NCBI RefSeq assembly: GCF_031846585.1
Contig: NZ_JAVRHK010000005.1
Span: 62,001 to 126,000 of the forward strand
Reading direction: 5' to 3'
DNA length: 64,000 nucleotides
From: Autumnicola musiva
Lineage (GTDB): Bacteria; Bacteroidota; Bacteroidia; Flavobacteriales; Flavobacteriaceae
Below are positions 18,597-27,931 of this stretch, one piece after another; the stretch's first letter is position 1, and every line of letters begins with the position of its first letter. The position numbers and the translations under genes are program-made. Under the pieces are notes generated by a model. That model had not been told where the DNA came from and ran no database searches. It was given only the letters and a program-made list of their open reading frames with translations.

Positions 18597-20489
18597 TTAG
18601 TACAGTACACGGAATTTAATTGTGCCCTGAATACTTTTTAATTCCTTAATCACTTCAGCATCATATGCCTTATCAATATCGGTGATCACATAACCAATTG
18701 TTTCATTGGTTTTAAGATGCTGCCCTACTATATTGATATTATTATCAGCCAGGATTCTGTTGATATGAGCAATAATCCCCGGCTTATTATGGTGAATATG
18801 AATTAACCTGTGTGCATTCTCTAATGTTGGCAATTGCAGGTTAGGGAAATTTACAGAATTTGTAGTTCCCCCGGTATTTATGTATTCTATTATTTTTCCC
18901 GGAACAAAATTTCCTATATTTTCCTGTGCTTCCTGTGTGCTTCCTCCTATGTGCGGAGTTAAAATTACATTTGGCAAACCGCAAAGTTCAGACTCGAAGG
19001 AATCATCATTTGTCTTTGGCTCCTTCGGGTAAACATCTACACCGGCTCCTTTTATTTTTCCGGAAGAAATATGCCTGCTAAGCGCCTCTACATCAACCAC
19101 CTGGCCCCTGCTTAAATTTAGAAAGTAAGAACCCTCTTTCATTTGCTGAAATTGTTCCTCTCCAATAATCTTTTTATTCTCTTTCCTTCCGTCTACATGA
19201 AGCGTTACAATATCTACTGTTTCTAAAAGTTCCTGAAGGCTACTGCACTTAGTGGCATTCCCCAGTGCCAGTTTTTCAACCAGATCATAATAATAAACAT
19301 CAAAACCAATTGCCTCGGCTACTACTGAAAGTTGTGCGCCAATATTACCATAACCAACAATACCCAGTTTCTTCCCGCGTATTTCAAAACTACCACTGGC
19401 AGATTTATTCCATTTTCCCTTGTGCATTTCGGCAATTCGGTCCGGCAGGTTACGCATAAGCAGGATAATCTCGCCAATGGCCAGTTCTACTACAGAACGA
19501 GTGTTACTGTAAGGTGCATTAAAAACAGCCACTCCTTTCTTAAGACATTCATCTAAATCTATTTGGTTGGTACCTATGCAAAAAGCACCCACCGCAATAA
19601 GTCGCTGCGCATTATCCAGTACCTTTTTGGTAAGCTGGGTTTTAGAGCGGATTCCAAGAACGGAAACGTCTTTTATTTTTTCTGCCAGTTCATCCTCATC
19701 CATTCCCCCTGCATAGGTTGAAACATTGTAACCTTCATTTTTCATAATGGCCACGGCATCTTCATGCACATTTTCAAGAAGTAATACTTTAATCCTGTTT
19801 TTGGGATAAGAAATAGCTTTATTCATTTTATGGAGGTATAAAAATTCGTCTAAACTGGGAGTGATATGATCGGCCTTTTGAAGCACATTGTCTCTTTCTA
19901 CATTTTCAGTAAAAGCATAGAATTTATTGGCAAGGCCTGCTGCTTTAATTTCATAATCTGTATAGCCGTCACCAATAACAAAAACATCACCTTTTAACTC
20001 AAGGGATTTTAATTGTTCAACTTTCCCGTTATTGGAAGACAAAACATTATTGGTATCAAAACCTGTTACCTTACCGGCATCATCAAAAATAAAAGTATTT
20101 GCAAACACATTTTCAGGCTTTATGCCATATTCAGAAACAATGGGAACAATAAATTCTTTAAAACCATTACTGATGATAAATATATGATCGCGGTTTTCTT
20201 TAAAAAACTCTTCATTTCGAACAAAAGAGGAAGAAACCTTTCCTTTTAGCTTTTCAATAAGAGGTTCTAGATGACTCTTTTCTGCTTTCAGCAAGTCAAG
20301 GCGTTGCTTGAGGGAATCTCTGAAAGCCAATCCTCCTCCCATACCACGATCGGTCAGGGATTTTAGATCCTTTAAAAGCTGATCTTTATTTTTATCATTT
20401 TCCAGAGAAATTTCTCCCAGCACATCCAGGGCTTCTACCTGTGTAAATGTACTGTCAAAATCTATTACGTAATTGGTCTTGGCTTTCAT
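18597..20489 (-). CDS. serA: Fused phosphoserine-phosphatase-like HAD domain and phosphoglycerate dehydrogenase
   Basis: 630 residues in three parts. Residues 1-215 form a HAD-IB phosphatase like SerB, with DFDSTFTQVE (DxDxT), ISNG and GDGYTDYE. Residues about 235-545 are D-3-phosphoglycerate dehydrogenase, with GIVGYGNIGAQL for NAD binding, NLSRGQVVD and the catalytic TPHIGGST. Residues about 555-630 are an ACT domain. The fusion joins the first and last steps of serine biosynthesis; the transaminase is not in the window. All key phosphatase residues are present, so both activities are plausible. The ACT domain suggests serine feedback. The gene is transcribed alone. Confidence 0.92.
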   Translation of the reverse strand: MKAKTNYVIDFDSTFTQVEALDVLGEISLENDKNKDQLLKDLKSLTDRGMGGGLAFRDSLKQRLDLLKAEKSHLEPLIEKLKGKVSSSFVRNEEFFKENRDHIFIISNGFKEFIVPIVSEYGIKPENVFANTFIFDDAGKVTGFDTNNVLSSNNGKVEQLKSLELKGDVFVIGDGYTDYEIKAAGLANKFYAFTENVERDNVLQKADHITPSLDEFLYLHKMNKAISYPKNRIKVLLLENVHEDAVAIMKNEGYNVSTYAGGMDEDELAEKIKDVSVLGIRSKTQLTKKVLDNAQRLIAVGAFCIGTNQIDLDECLKKGVAVFNAPYSNTRSVVELAIGEIILLMRNLPDRIAEMHKGKWNKSASGSFEIRGKKLGIVGYGNIGAQLSVVAEAIGFDVYYYDLVEKLALGNATKCSSLQELLETVDIVTLHVDGRKENKKIIGEEQFQQMKEGSYFLNLSRGQVVDVEALSRHISSGKIKGAGVDVYPKEPKTNDDSFESELCGLPNVILTPHIGGSTQEAQENIGNFVPGKIIEYINTGGTTNSVNFPNLQLPTLENAHRLIHIHHNKPGIIAHINRILADNNINIVGQHLKTNETIGYVITDIDKAYDAEVIKELKSIQGTIKFRVLY

Positions 20490-20525
20490 GCAGAAATAGT
20501 GTCTTCAGAGTTTTCAATTCAGAAT

Positions 20526-20555
20526 CAAAACTAAGATTTTTAAGTCATTTTTAAA
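20526..20555 (-). promoter_or_regulatory. Putative promoter of the serB-serA fusion gene
   Basis: On the minus strand TAGTTTTG (20526-20533) matches the -7 box TAnnTTTG, with TTTA (20552-20555) as an imperfect -33 box 18 bases upstream. The start codon is about 35 bases downstream. Confidence 0.4.
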
Positions 20556-20893
20556 GGCATGAAAAAATTATATCAGAAGCTTTTATATTTTCATTAATAT
20601 AAGCAGCTATTTAATTAAAATTACCTATTTAAGATACTAATGACGCCCTCTTAATTGTGGAAAACATAAGAATCAAATTAAATTTGTTACTACGAATATT
20701 ATTATACCTCAAGAATAAGGTGCTATTTTTGCCAACTTTTAGATAAAGCATCTAATAATGGCTATTTTGATATTCAGAAATGGAGTTTATCCAGATTTGT
20801 TTATAGAATATTTAAGGAATAACAATAAAGCATTCTTTAATTTTAATTAGGTTGCTGTTTTCATTAATCTCAACCAGACAACTACTAAAACTA
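20556..20893. other. Intergenic region between divergent serA and SDR genes
   Basis: About 340 AT-rich bases with no coding sequence. TATTTTTG at 20724-20731 fits a -7 box towards the SDR gene, but the nearest TTTG (20683-20686) is too far away, so no promoter is called here. Confidence 0.3.
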
Positions 20894-21694
20894 ATGAAGC
20901 ATAACAACAAAGCGGTTTTTGCTGTGGTTACAGGGTCCAGCCAGGGACTTGGAAAAGCGTTTGCCCTTGAGCTGGCAAGAAGAAATGTGAACATAATACT
21001 TACCAGTTTGCCTGGAGAAGGGCTTCCAAACCTGGCAAATGAAATAAAAGACCTGGGTTGTGAGGCGCATTACAGGGAAACAGATCTTACCAAAAAAGAA
21101 AATGTACTTGAATTCACTTCCTGGATAAATAATAATTTCAAAATTTCCATCCTCATTAATAATGTTGGGTTTGGAGGGAATAAGCATTTTTTAGATGCTG
21201 ATACCGGTTACATTGAACGAATGCTGGATTTAAACGTGAAGGCGACCTCTATAATTACTCACCAGCTCCTGCCAAATCTTCTTGAGAGAAAAAAATCATA
21301 TGTGCTTAACGTGTCCAGTATGGCTGCCCTTAGTCCTATTGCCTACAAAACCGTCTATCCGGCCTCCAAAGCATATGTTTATAGTTTTACGCGAAGCCTG
21401 CAAAATGAATTTGCTGAAGATCCTATCTCATTTAGTGTCCTTAACCCAGGCCCCATAAAGACCAACGGCGATGTTTCCTCCAGGATTGACAAACAGGGAC
21501 TGGGTGCCAGAGTACTTCTTATACCTCCCGGTGAGATCGCCAGAATATCTTTGGATCAAATGTTCAGGAGGAAAAAAGTGATAAAGCTAAACTGGGCGCA
21601 TCGGCTGGGATGGTTCCTGCTGCATGTATTACCTGTTTCCATAAAATCAGCCATTTTAAGCAAATCTGCTAAAAAAGAAGTAGCTGAACGATGA
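20894..21694 (+). CDS. Short-chain dehydrogenase/reductase
   Basis: 266 residues from ATG at 20894 (MKHNNKAVFAVV). An upstream ATG at 20852 adds 14 residues that do not fit the family. It has TGSSQGLGKAFALELA, LINNVGFGG, and the catalytic NVSSMAA...YPASK. Its pattern is like the DltE/YqjQ-type SDRs, and the hydrophobic C-terminus suggests membrane association. ATGA overlap with the next gene, an NAD-dependent epimerase/reductase, indicates joint work on one substrate, perhaps a lipid or polyketide-like ketone. The substrate is unknown. Confidence 0.86.
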   Translation: MKHNNKAVFAVVTGSSQGLGKAFALELARRNVNIILTSLPGEGLPNLANEIKDLGCEAHYRETDLTKKENVLEFTSWINNNFKISILINNVGFGGNKHFLDADTGYIERMLDLNVKATSIITHQLLPNLLERKKSYVLNVSSMAALSPIAYKTVYPASKAYVYSFTRSLQNEFAEDPISFSVLNPGPIKTNGDVSSRIDKQGLGARVLLIPPGEIARISLDQMFRRKKVIKLNWAHRLGWFLLHVLPVSIKSAILSKSAKKEVAER

Positions 21695-22668
21695 AAGTTT
21701 TAATTACCGGCGCAAACGGTCTTCTGGCAACAAATACCATTGATCTTTTTTTAAAAAAAGGATATTTCGTAAAAGGACTTATACGGGATAAGAAAAAATT
21801 TCTGCTGAAATCTCATCCCAACCTCGAACTGGTTGAAGCTGATATTCTCGATTTTACGGCAGTAGAAAAAGCCATGGTGGATTGTAATGCCGTGGTACAT
21901 ATTGCCGCTCTTACTGCCCAGAATATTCTTGAGTACAACGTTTATCACAAAGTCAATGTTACTGGTACCGTGAACATGGTTAAAGCAGCCGTAAAGCTAA
22001 ACGTCCAAAAATTTATTTACGTGAGTTCTGCCAATACTATGGGCTACGGAGATATCAATAACCCGGGTACTGAAGAAAATCCTCCGAAACCTCCCTTTAC
22101 CGATGCCTTTTATCCAAAGAGCAAAACAGAAGCGGAAGAAAAGCTGCTGTCCTATTCTGAAAAAATAGATATAATCAGGGTTAATCCTACTTTTATGCTG
22201 GGCCCGTATGACTCCAAACCGAGTTCAGGCCAGATTATTTTAATGGGATTGAATAAAAGAGTGGTTTTTTTTCCACCCGGTGGAAAGAATTTTGTAGATG
22301 TACGCGATGCTGCCAAAGGAATTCTTTCCGCCCTGGAGAACGGCAGACCGGGAGAGGCTTACCTTCTGGCCAACAGCAATATGAGTTATAAAGATTTCTT
22401 TACATTACTAAAAAGACGGGGCAACAAGAAAAAAATGCTGATGCTGAAAATCCCAAAGAACTTACTCTTGCTTACGGGTCATGCAGGGGATATTCTGAGA
22501 CTTTTAAAGATAAAAACATCTCTATCATCTGTTAATATGAAAATCCTTTGTGTTTCCAATTATTATTCCGGCGATAAATCCCAACGGGAATTGGGCTTAA
22601 AATATCAGCCTATAGAAAATGCCGTAGATGACGCCATAAAATGGTTTAGGAATAACAATATGATTTGA
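21691..22668 (+). CDS. NAD-dependent epimerase/dihydroflavonol-reductase-like SDR
   Basis: 325 residues, atypical/extended SDR. It has TGANGLLATNTIDLFLKKGY at the N-terminus, then VHIAALTAQ, YVSSANTMGYG and a displaced YPKSKTEAE as the Tyr-Lys pair. This is the pattern of the dihydroflavonol-4-reductase-like and 3-beta-HSD-like group in Bacteroidota. It is translationally coupled to the preceding SDR. No membrane anchor is seen. The function is unknown beyond NAD(P)-dependent oxidoreduction. Confidence 0.83.
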   Translation: MKVLITGANGLLATNTIDLFLKKGYFVKGLIRDKKKFLLKSHPNLELVEADILDFTAVEKAMVDCNAVVHIAALTAQNILEYNVYHKVNVTGTVNMVKAAVKLNVQKFIYVSSANTMGYGDINNPGTEENPPKPPFTDAFYPKSKTEAEEKLLSYSEKIDIIRVNPTFMLGPYDSKPSSGQIILMGLNKRVVFFPPGGKNFVDVRDAAKGILSALENGRPGEAYLLANSNMSYKDFFTLLKRRGNKKKMLMLKIPKNLLLLTGHAGDILRLLKIKTSLSSVNMKILCVSNYYSGDKSQRELGLKYQPIENAVDDAIKWFRNNNMI

Positions 22669-23018
22669 TACTTAAATTTTTTATTGTAAAGAAGAAATTT
22701 CCTGCGATTAATAATAAAATGTAAGTAAATTATCCATATTACAGAACTTTATTTAAACCATTTCTTCAGCTTTTAAGTATGTAATAATAATAAATAAACC
22801 ACTTATTTACAATATGTTATGTTTATAAATATTTGAATTGCTTCAAGATAAAAGATCCCGTAGATTTATATCAGACAAAAATCATCTCCACAAGAGCTAC
22901 TAAAAGCAGGATAAAATACAGATAAAACTAAAATTTTTGTTTCTTTGTTAAAAATCTCTTAAACAAGAAACTACTTTTTGCAGGAGTTCTCAAGAGAATT
23001 GTAACTGAAGTTGGGCGA
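22669..23018. other. AT-rich intergenic region before the PAS sensor gene
   Basis: 350 bases, very AT-rich. No coding sequence, hairpin or convincing promoter pair was found. Confidence 0.4.
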
Positions 23019-26000
23019 ATGAAACAAAAATTGAGAAATGTATTCGAGCTATTTCCTGTAGCATCGGTTATTCTTGACTTTAGAGATGATAGTGTTTTTA
23101 TAAATCTCTTTAATAAGAAATTTTCCTCGCTCTTCAGTTTAGATAAAACCCAGGCAACTGGCAAAAATTTATTCTCTAAAGACCTGGCGGATAAATTACC
23201 TTGTTTTCAGCAAAATCGTGACCTGATTTTCAATTCATGTCATCAAACAATTAATTCAGAAAGTTCCACAAAAATTTCCTGCCCGGCGAATGTCAGGAAT
23301 TCAAAAGGAATTCTTACCAGTCATTATTATCAAATCGAGATACAGGCAATTTCAGATACTTCGGCTATACTGTTGACTATAGAAGATGTTACCAGAAATA
23401 TGCAGGAAAAGAATAAAGAAGCAAAAGCACAGAATTATCTGCACAATCTTGTAAAGAATATTCCGGGAGTTACATATCGTTGTAAGGTAGATAAGCAATG
23501 GACCATGAAATTCCTGAACGATAAAGTGGAGGATCTTACTGGATATCCGGCTTCAGATTTCCTTGAAAACAGGCGAAGAACTTATGCTAGTATAATTCAT
23601 CCCGACGATATCCAAAGCACCTATAAAGCTCTCAATGAAATAAAAGAAAAAAACTTTTTCACTTTAAATTACCGTATTCAAAATGCCAAGGGAAAACTTG
23701 TTTGGGTAGAAGAACAGGGTACCGGAGTTTATTCAACTAATGGTGAGCTTTTATATTTTGATGGCGTTATTATGGATGTTACTGAAAAGGTAAATCAGCA
23801 AAAAAAACTGGAGGAGCATAACAAGAGGTTCGAAGCACTTGTACAGGAAGCTTCCGACCTTATATCGGTATTGGACGAAGAGGCAAATTTTATCTTTTCA
23901 AGTGAAAGCGCAGGTAGGATTCTTGGAATACCCACCTCTGAATTAATTGGAAAAAATGCTTTTGATTTTCTTCATCCTGAAGATAAATCCCGCCTGTTTA
24001 CAGAGTTTGAAAAACTAAAAAAAACAAAGCAGATACACCCGCTTCCATATAGATTCAGGGATGCCCAAGGCAATTGGAGATGGTTTAAAACTATTGCCAC
24101 TAATTTAAGCGAGGATCCTGCAGTAAAAGGAATTGTGGTTAATTCCCGTGATATTACAACAGAATATTTACAAAAAGAAGAGCTGGAAAAAACCAATGAG
24201 CGTTATCGTTTGGCTAAAAAAGCCACCAATGATGCACTTTGGGATCTGGATCTTTTAAAGAATAAGATATATTGGGGAGAGGGTTATAATAAAATTTTCG
24301 GATATAAAGAAAATACATTTTGCTTTAACCTTACAGATGCTCATAACCTTTCAAAAATATACACTAAAGATACATATGCAGTTTTTGAATCGCTGATGAC
24401 AACCATTAATGATAAAAATTCACAGGTATGGAAAGAAAAATACAGGTACATGAGGGCAGATGGCTCTGTAGCCTCTGTTTCTAACCGGGCATTCATTATT
24501 AGAGACAAAAATGGCAGAGCTCTAAGACTGGTAGGGGCTCTGCAGGATATTACCGAAGAGCAGAACAGGCAGGAACAAAGTTCTCTTTTAACCGGAATAA
24601 AAGCAGATTTGCAAGATTGCGAGACGCTTGACAACGGCTTCTCCCAAATGATGCAGCGCTTATGTACTTATAATGGTGCAGGTTTTGCGGAACTTTGGCT
24701 TACTTCCAGACATAAAGATGAAATTCATAAATCTGCTCAAATCATTCCTAAAGAATTCTGTGGAGCAGTTTTTAAGAAGTTAGAAGATTTGGAAATTCTT
24801 CAGATGAATGATGGGATTTATGGGAAAAAGATTGAAGAAGAATTACTTTTCTGGAAAAAAGAAGAATTGGACCAGATACTGCAAAAAAATCACGGCTTCT
24901 CTGCCGCATGCGGGGTTCCTCTTTTCTCTTCAGGAGAAGTAGTTGGAGTTATCTGCTTCTTCTCCAGATCTGAAGATACTTATAGTCAAAGGCATATGGA
25001 AGTCCTGAAAGCCATAAGTAATGAAATTGCATTCACAATTTCACATAAGAAAAAAGAAGAAGAACTTTTTAATTTCTTTAATCTATCCAGGGAAATATTA
25101 TGTATTGCCAGCTTAAAGGGTGATATTTTAAGAATTAATCCGGCCGTGGAAGATATCCTTGGATATACTGCTGAAGATGCCATGCAAAAAACGTTTCTGG
25201 ACTTTCTACATCCGGAAGATCTTCAAAAAGTGAAGCAGGAAATTGCTACTCTTAAAGAGGGAGGAAATCATCTTAATTTTGAAGCAAGATATCTCCGTAA
25301 AGATGGAAAAGCAGTTTGGATATCCTGGACAACCTCCACACTGCAGGAAGAAAAGCTGGTTTATGCCGTGGGAAAAGATATAACCCACTCCAAACATGCA
25401 GCACTAAAACTACGGGAAAAGACTGAAAAATTTGAATATGCTCAGAAAATTGGCCGAATGGGACATTGGAAGAGGGAACTGGATCAAGATAAGGATATTT
25501 CAGAATGGTCTAAAGCTGCGTATAAAATTTTTGAACGTTCTCCAGTAGACTTTATTCCTACCATGGAAAACCTTAGAAATGCTTTTCACCCTGAAGACCG
25601 GCACCTTTTGGATGGCGAATTACCTTTTGACAAGTTCAAAAAGTTCGAACACCGTATATTAACTTCAAAAGGGGCTGTTAAATGGGTACTTCAACGTATA
25701 AAATTAGTAACAGATGGCAATGGTGTGCCTTTACGGCTTGAAGGAATTATTCAGGATATTACTGAGGAGAAAGAAAAAGAGCTTCAGGTAAAAATTAGTA
25801 ATGAACGCTATAAGAAGGCACTAAAAGCTACCCAGGAAATGATATGGGACTGGGACCTATCTACCAATAAAGTAATCAGAAATAAAAGTTTCTATAAAAT
25901 ATTTGGCTATAAGAACTCTTCCGTCACATCATCACAGGAATTCTGGTTTAAAAATATTCATCCTGAAGATCGTTCAAAAGTAGTTGATTCGATCACTAAA

Positions 26001-26393
26001 ACCTCTAAAAGTAAAACCAAAAAGAAATGGAGTATGCATTACCGTTTCTACAAGGCCAATGGCGAAATAGCATATGTTTCAGACAAAGCTTATATAGTAA
26101 GAGATAATGATAAAAAAGCAGTAAGACTTGTTGGAGCTGCCAGGGATGTTACCCGTTCAAAATTAATGATAGATGAAATTCAGCAACAAAATAAGCTCCT
26201 TAAGGAAATTACATGGATACAGTCTCACGAGGTAAGAGCTCCTTTAAGCCGGATTCTTAGCCTCGTTAATCTCCTGCCGGAAATTGATAGTAAAGAAGAA
26301 AGAGAGGAGTTTTTAAAATACCTCGAAATATCGGCAAAAGACCTGGATGCAATTATAAAACAGGTAATTGCGAAAGCCGAATTTCTAATATGA
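23019..26393 (+). CDS. Multi-PAS/GAF sensor protein with HisKA-like end but no ATPase domain
   Basis: 1124 residues, soluble, with no membrane segments. I count about six to seven PAS domains, each ending in a PAC-like DVT or DIT motif, and one GAF domain near residues 525-680 with the AACGVPLFSSGEVVGVICFF core. The end (from about residue 1060) is QSHEVRAPLSRILSLVNLL, which resembles a HisKA phosphoacceptor helix, followed by a second helix and a stop. The HATPase_c domain expected next is absent, and I see no remnant in the 100 bases downstream. It may be phosphorylated in trans or may act as a signalling scaffold. Cytosolic ligands are unknown. Confidence 0.85.
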   Translation: MKQKLRNVFELFPVASVILDFRDDSVFINLFNKKFSSLFSLDKTQATGKNLFSKDLADKLPCFQQNRDLIFNSCHQTINSESSTKISCPANVRNSKGILTSHYYQIEIQAISDTSAILLTIEDVTRNMQEKNKEAKAQNYLHNLVKNIPGVTYRCKVDKQWTMKFLNDKVEDLTGYPASDFLENRRRTYASIIHPDDIQSTYKALNEIKEKNFFTLNYRIQNAKGKLVWVEEQGTGVYSTNGELLYFDGVIMDVTEKVNQQKKLEEHNKRFEALVQEASDLISVLDEEANFIFSSESAGRILGIPTSELIGKNAFDFLHPEDKSRLFTEFEKLKKTKQIHPLPYRFRDAQGNWRWFKTIATNLSEDPAVKGIVVNSRDITTEYLQKEELEKTNERYRLAKKATNDALWDLDLLKNKIYWGEGYNKIFGYKENTFCFNLTDAHNLSKIYTKDTYAVFESLMTTINDKNSQVWKEKYRYMRADGSVASVSNRAFIIRDKNGRALRLVGALQDITEEQNRQEQSSLLTGIKADLQDCETLDNGFSQMMQRLCTYNGAGFAELWLTSRHKDEIHKSAQIIPKEFCGAVFKKLEDLEILQMNDGIYGKKIEEELLFWKKEELDQILQKNHGFSAACGVPLFSSGEVVGVICFFSRSEDTYSQRHMEVLKAISNEIAFTISHKKKEEELFNFFNLSREILCIASLKGDILRINPAVEDILGYTAEDAMQKTFLDFLHPEDLQKVKQEIATLKEGGNHLNFEARYLRKDGKAVWISWTTSTLQEEKLVYAVGKDITHSKHAALKLREKTEKFEYAQKIGRMGHWKRELDQDKDISEWSKAAYKIFERSPVDFIPTMENLRNAFHPEDRHLLDGELPFDKFKKFEHRILTSKGAVKWVLQRIKLVTDGNGVPLRLEGIIQDITEEKEKELQVKISNERYKKALKATQEMIWDWDLSTNKVIRNKSFYKIFGYKNSSVTSSQEFWFKNIHPEDRSKVVDSITKTSKSKTKKKWSMHYRFYKANGEIAYVSDKAYIVRDNDKKAVRLVGAARDVTRSKLMIDEIQQQNKLLKEITWIQSHEVRAPLSRILSLVNLLPEIDSKEEREEFLKYLEISAKDLDAIIKQVIAKAEFLI

Positions 26394-26449
26394 TCAAAAG
26401 ATATTTCTTTCTAATTATTCTGAAGACATCATGATGTTAAAAGCAAAAA

Positions 26450-26468
26450 GTCCTGCTTTTGGCAGGAC
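26450..26468 (-). terminator. Terminator of the small lipoprotein gene
   Basis: GTCCTGC / GCAGGAC, a 7-bp stem with a 5-base loop. On the minus strand it is followed by TTTTTGCTTTT. It could also end the plus-strand sensor gene, although the tail in that direction is not T-rich. Confidence 0.75.
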
Positions 26469-26493
26469 CTATTAATTATAAATGCCGTAAATA

Positions 26494-26721
26494 TTAAATT
26501 TCAGTATCTTCTACTTCTTCCTGAACTTCTCCGGATCCATTCTGAATAGTGTCTACAGAATCTTCTTCTATAAATTCTTCAGAAGTTTCTTCCTGGAATC
26601 CTTCTTCCTGCTCCATAGTATCCTCTGTAGGAATTTCTTCATTTTCTGTAGCAGTTTCACGACATGAAACCATAGAAAGCATAAGAATAAGCGCTAAAGC
26701 ACTAAAAATTGTTTTTTTCAT
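26494..26721 (-). CDS. Small acidic lipoprotein
   Basis: About 75 residues. The start MKKTIFSALALILMLSMVSC is a lipoprotein signal peptide with the lipobox ending in Cys 20; an ATG three codons upstream is also possible. The mature part is almost wholly Glu/Thr/Asp-rich low-complexity sequence with no domain. It is probably tethered to the outer or inner membrane and unstructured. It stands alone between the PAS sensor and an SDR, with its own terminator. No function can be assigned. Confidence 0.75.
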   Translation of the reverse strand: MKKTIFSALALILMLSMVSCRETATENEEIPTEDTMEQEEGFQEETSEEFIEEDSVDTIQNGSGEVQEEVEDTEI

Positions 26722-26730
26722 TTTTATCAT

Positions 26731-27035
26731 TATTAAAATCCTACGAATGTAAACTATTTTTTAAAACAAAAAATTTTTGTAAAATATTTTTGATAATTAC
26801 ATGACTTTCAGAAAAAGTTCATTACAGTTCATATTCTGAATTTGCCAGAGCAATATAACAAGTTCCTTCTAAAATTAATTTAACAATTGATACAAATATC
26901 TGATTTTCAGAAAGCAACATTAATAAAATTTCACTATAAAACGGAATTCATTATTCTTTTATGATTCTTTAAATCGAATAGAAGAAAAAGTTATAAATTA
27001 TTGGTACTGTTTATTAACCGTAAAAAATAATAAAG
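26731..27035. other. AT-rich intergenic region
   Basis: 305 bases between divergent genes. It contains runs of A/T and no match to TAnnTTTG with a suitable -33 box in either direction. Confidence 0.3.
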
Positions 27036-27845
27036 ATGGCAGATGAAACTAAGAAAACTGTACTCATTACCGGGGCTACCAGTGGTATAGGAAAAGCACT
27101 TGCGCATGAGTTCGGAAAAAATGGATATGATATTATTGCAGTGGCAAGAAACAAAGAAGAACTTGAAAATGTAACTTCTGAAATTCAAAACCAACATGGA
27201 GTTGAAGTTTTTACCATTATAAAAGATCTGGCTCATGATGGTGCCGGACAGGAAGTGTTTGACGAAACTCAGAAAATAAACCGTACTGTAAATGTACTGG
27301 TTAATGATGCCGGAGTGGGGCAACGGGGAAACTTTGCAGACATTCCTTTTGAAAAAGATCAGGAGATTATTCACCTCAACATTCTTGCCCTCACCCAGTT
27401 AACTAAACTTTATTTAAAGGAAATGGTAAAAAGGGATGAAGGGAAAATTATGCAGCTGGGTTCTATTGCAGGGTTTCAGCCGGGACCACTGATGGCAGTT
27501 TATCATGCTACAAAGGCTTATGTGGTTTCTTTTTCTGAAGCCCTGGCGACAGAACTTAAAGATATGGGCAGCAAAGTTAGTATTACCTGCCTTTGCCCCG
27601 GCCCCACAGATACTAATTTCTTTTCAAGGGGAGATATGGAAAATACAGAGGTTGTAGCACATAAAGACAAATTAATGCAAACTCCTGAAGAAGTGGCCAA
27701 AGGAGGTTACAAGGCTTTAATGGATGGTGAGAGGATTTATATTCCCGGCGCTTCCAATAAGGTGACAACTTTTATAAGGCGTGCAATTCCAAAAAGCCTC
27801 CAGTCCAGGATGCAAAAACAGTTTTATGAAAAACATGAGGAATAG
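27036..27845 (+). CDS. Short-chain dehydrogenase/reductase (YqjQ/DltE-like)
   Basis: 269 residues. Cofactor loop TGATSGIGKALAHEFG, VNDAGVGQ, catalytic GSIAGF...YHATK. The segment CLCPGPTDTNFF is typical of the SDR_c group often annotated as YqjQ/DltE. It is cytosolic, monocistronic and ends in a bidirectional hairpin shared with the manganese catalase gene. Stress-related neighbours (Mn catalase, SPW protein) suggest that it belongs to a general stress set, but this is inference. Confidence 0.87.
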   Translation: MADETKKTVLITGATSGIGKALAHEFGKNGYDIIAVARNKEELENVTSEIQNQHGVEVFTIIKDLAHDGAGQEVFDETQKINRTVNVLVNDAGVGQRGNFADIPFEKDQEIIHLNILALTQLTKLYLKEMVKRDEGKIMQLGSIAGFQPGPLMAVYHATKAYVVSFSEALATELKDMGSKVSITCLCPGPTDTNFFSRGDMENTEVVAHKDKLMQTPEEVAKGGYKALMDGERIYIPGASNKVTTFIRRAIPKSLQSRMQKQFYEKHEE

Positions 27846-27880
27846 TATCTTTCTCAATTATCTAAATTTAAAAACAGGAA

Positions 27881-27902
27881 AGCCCGGTATAAAAACCGGG
27901 CT
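27881..27902. terminator. Bidirectional terminator between SDR and manganese catalase genes
   Basis: AGCCCGGT (27881-27888) / ACCGGGCT (27895-27902), an 8-bp perfect stem with a short A-rich loop. T-rich sequence follows on the plus strand (TAATTTTG) and on the minus strand (TTCCTGTTTTT). Confidence 0.8.
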
Positions 27903-27931
27903 TAATTTTGAAAATTTTAATTCAAGATTTA

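Noticed and set aside
20852..20893. Longer start of the SDR at 20852
   Set aside because: The extra 14 residues do not fit the SDR fold, which begins close to MKHNNKAVF.
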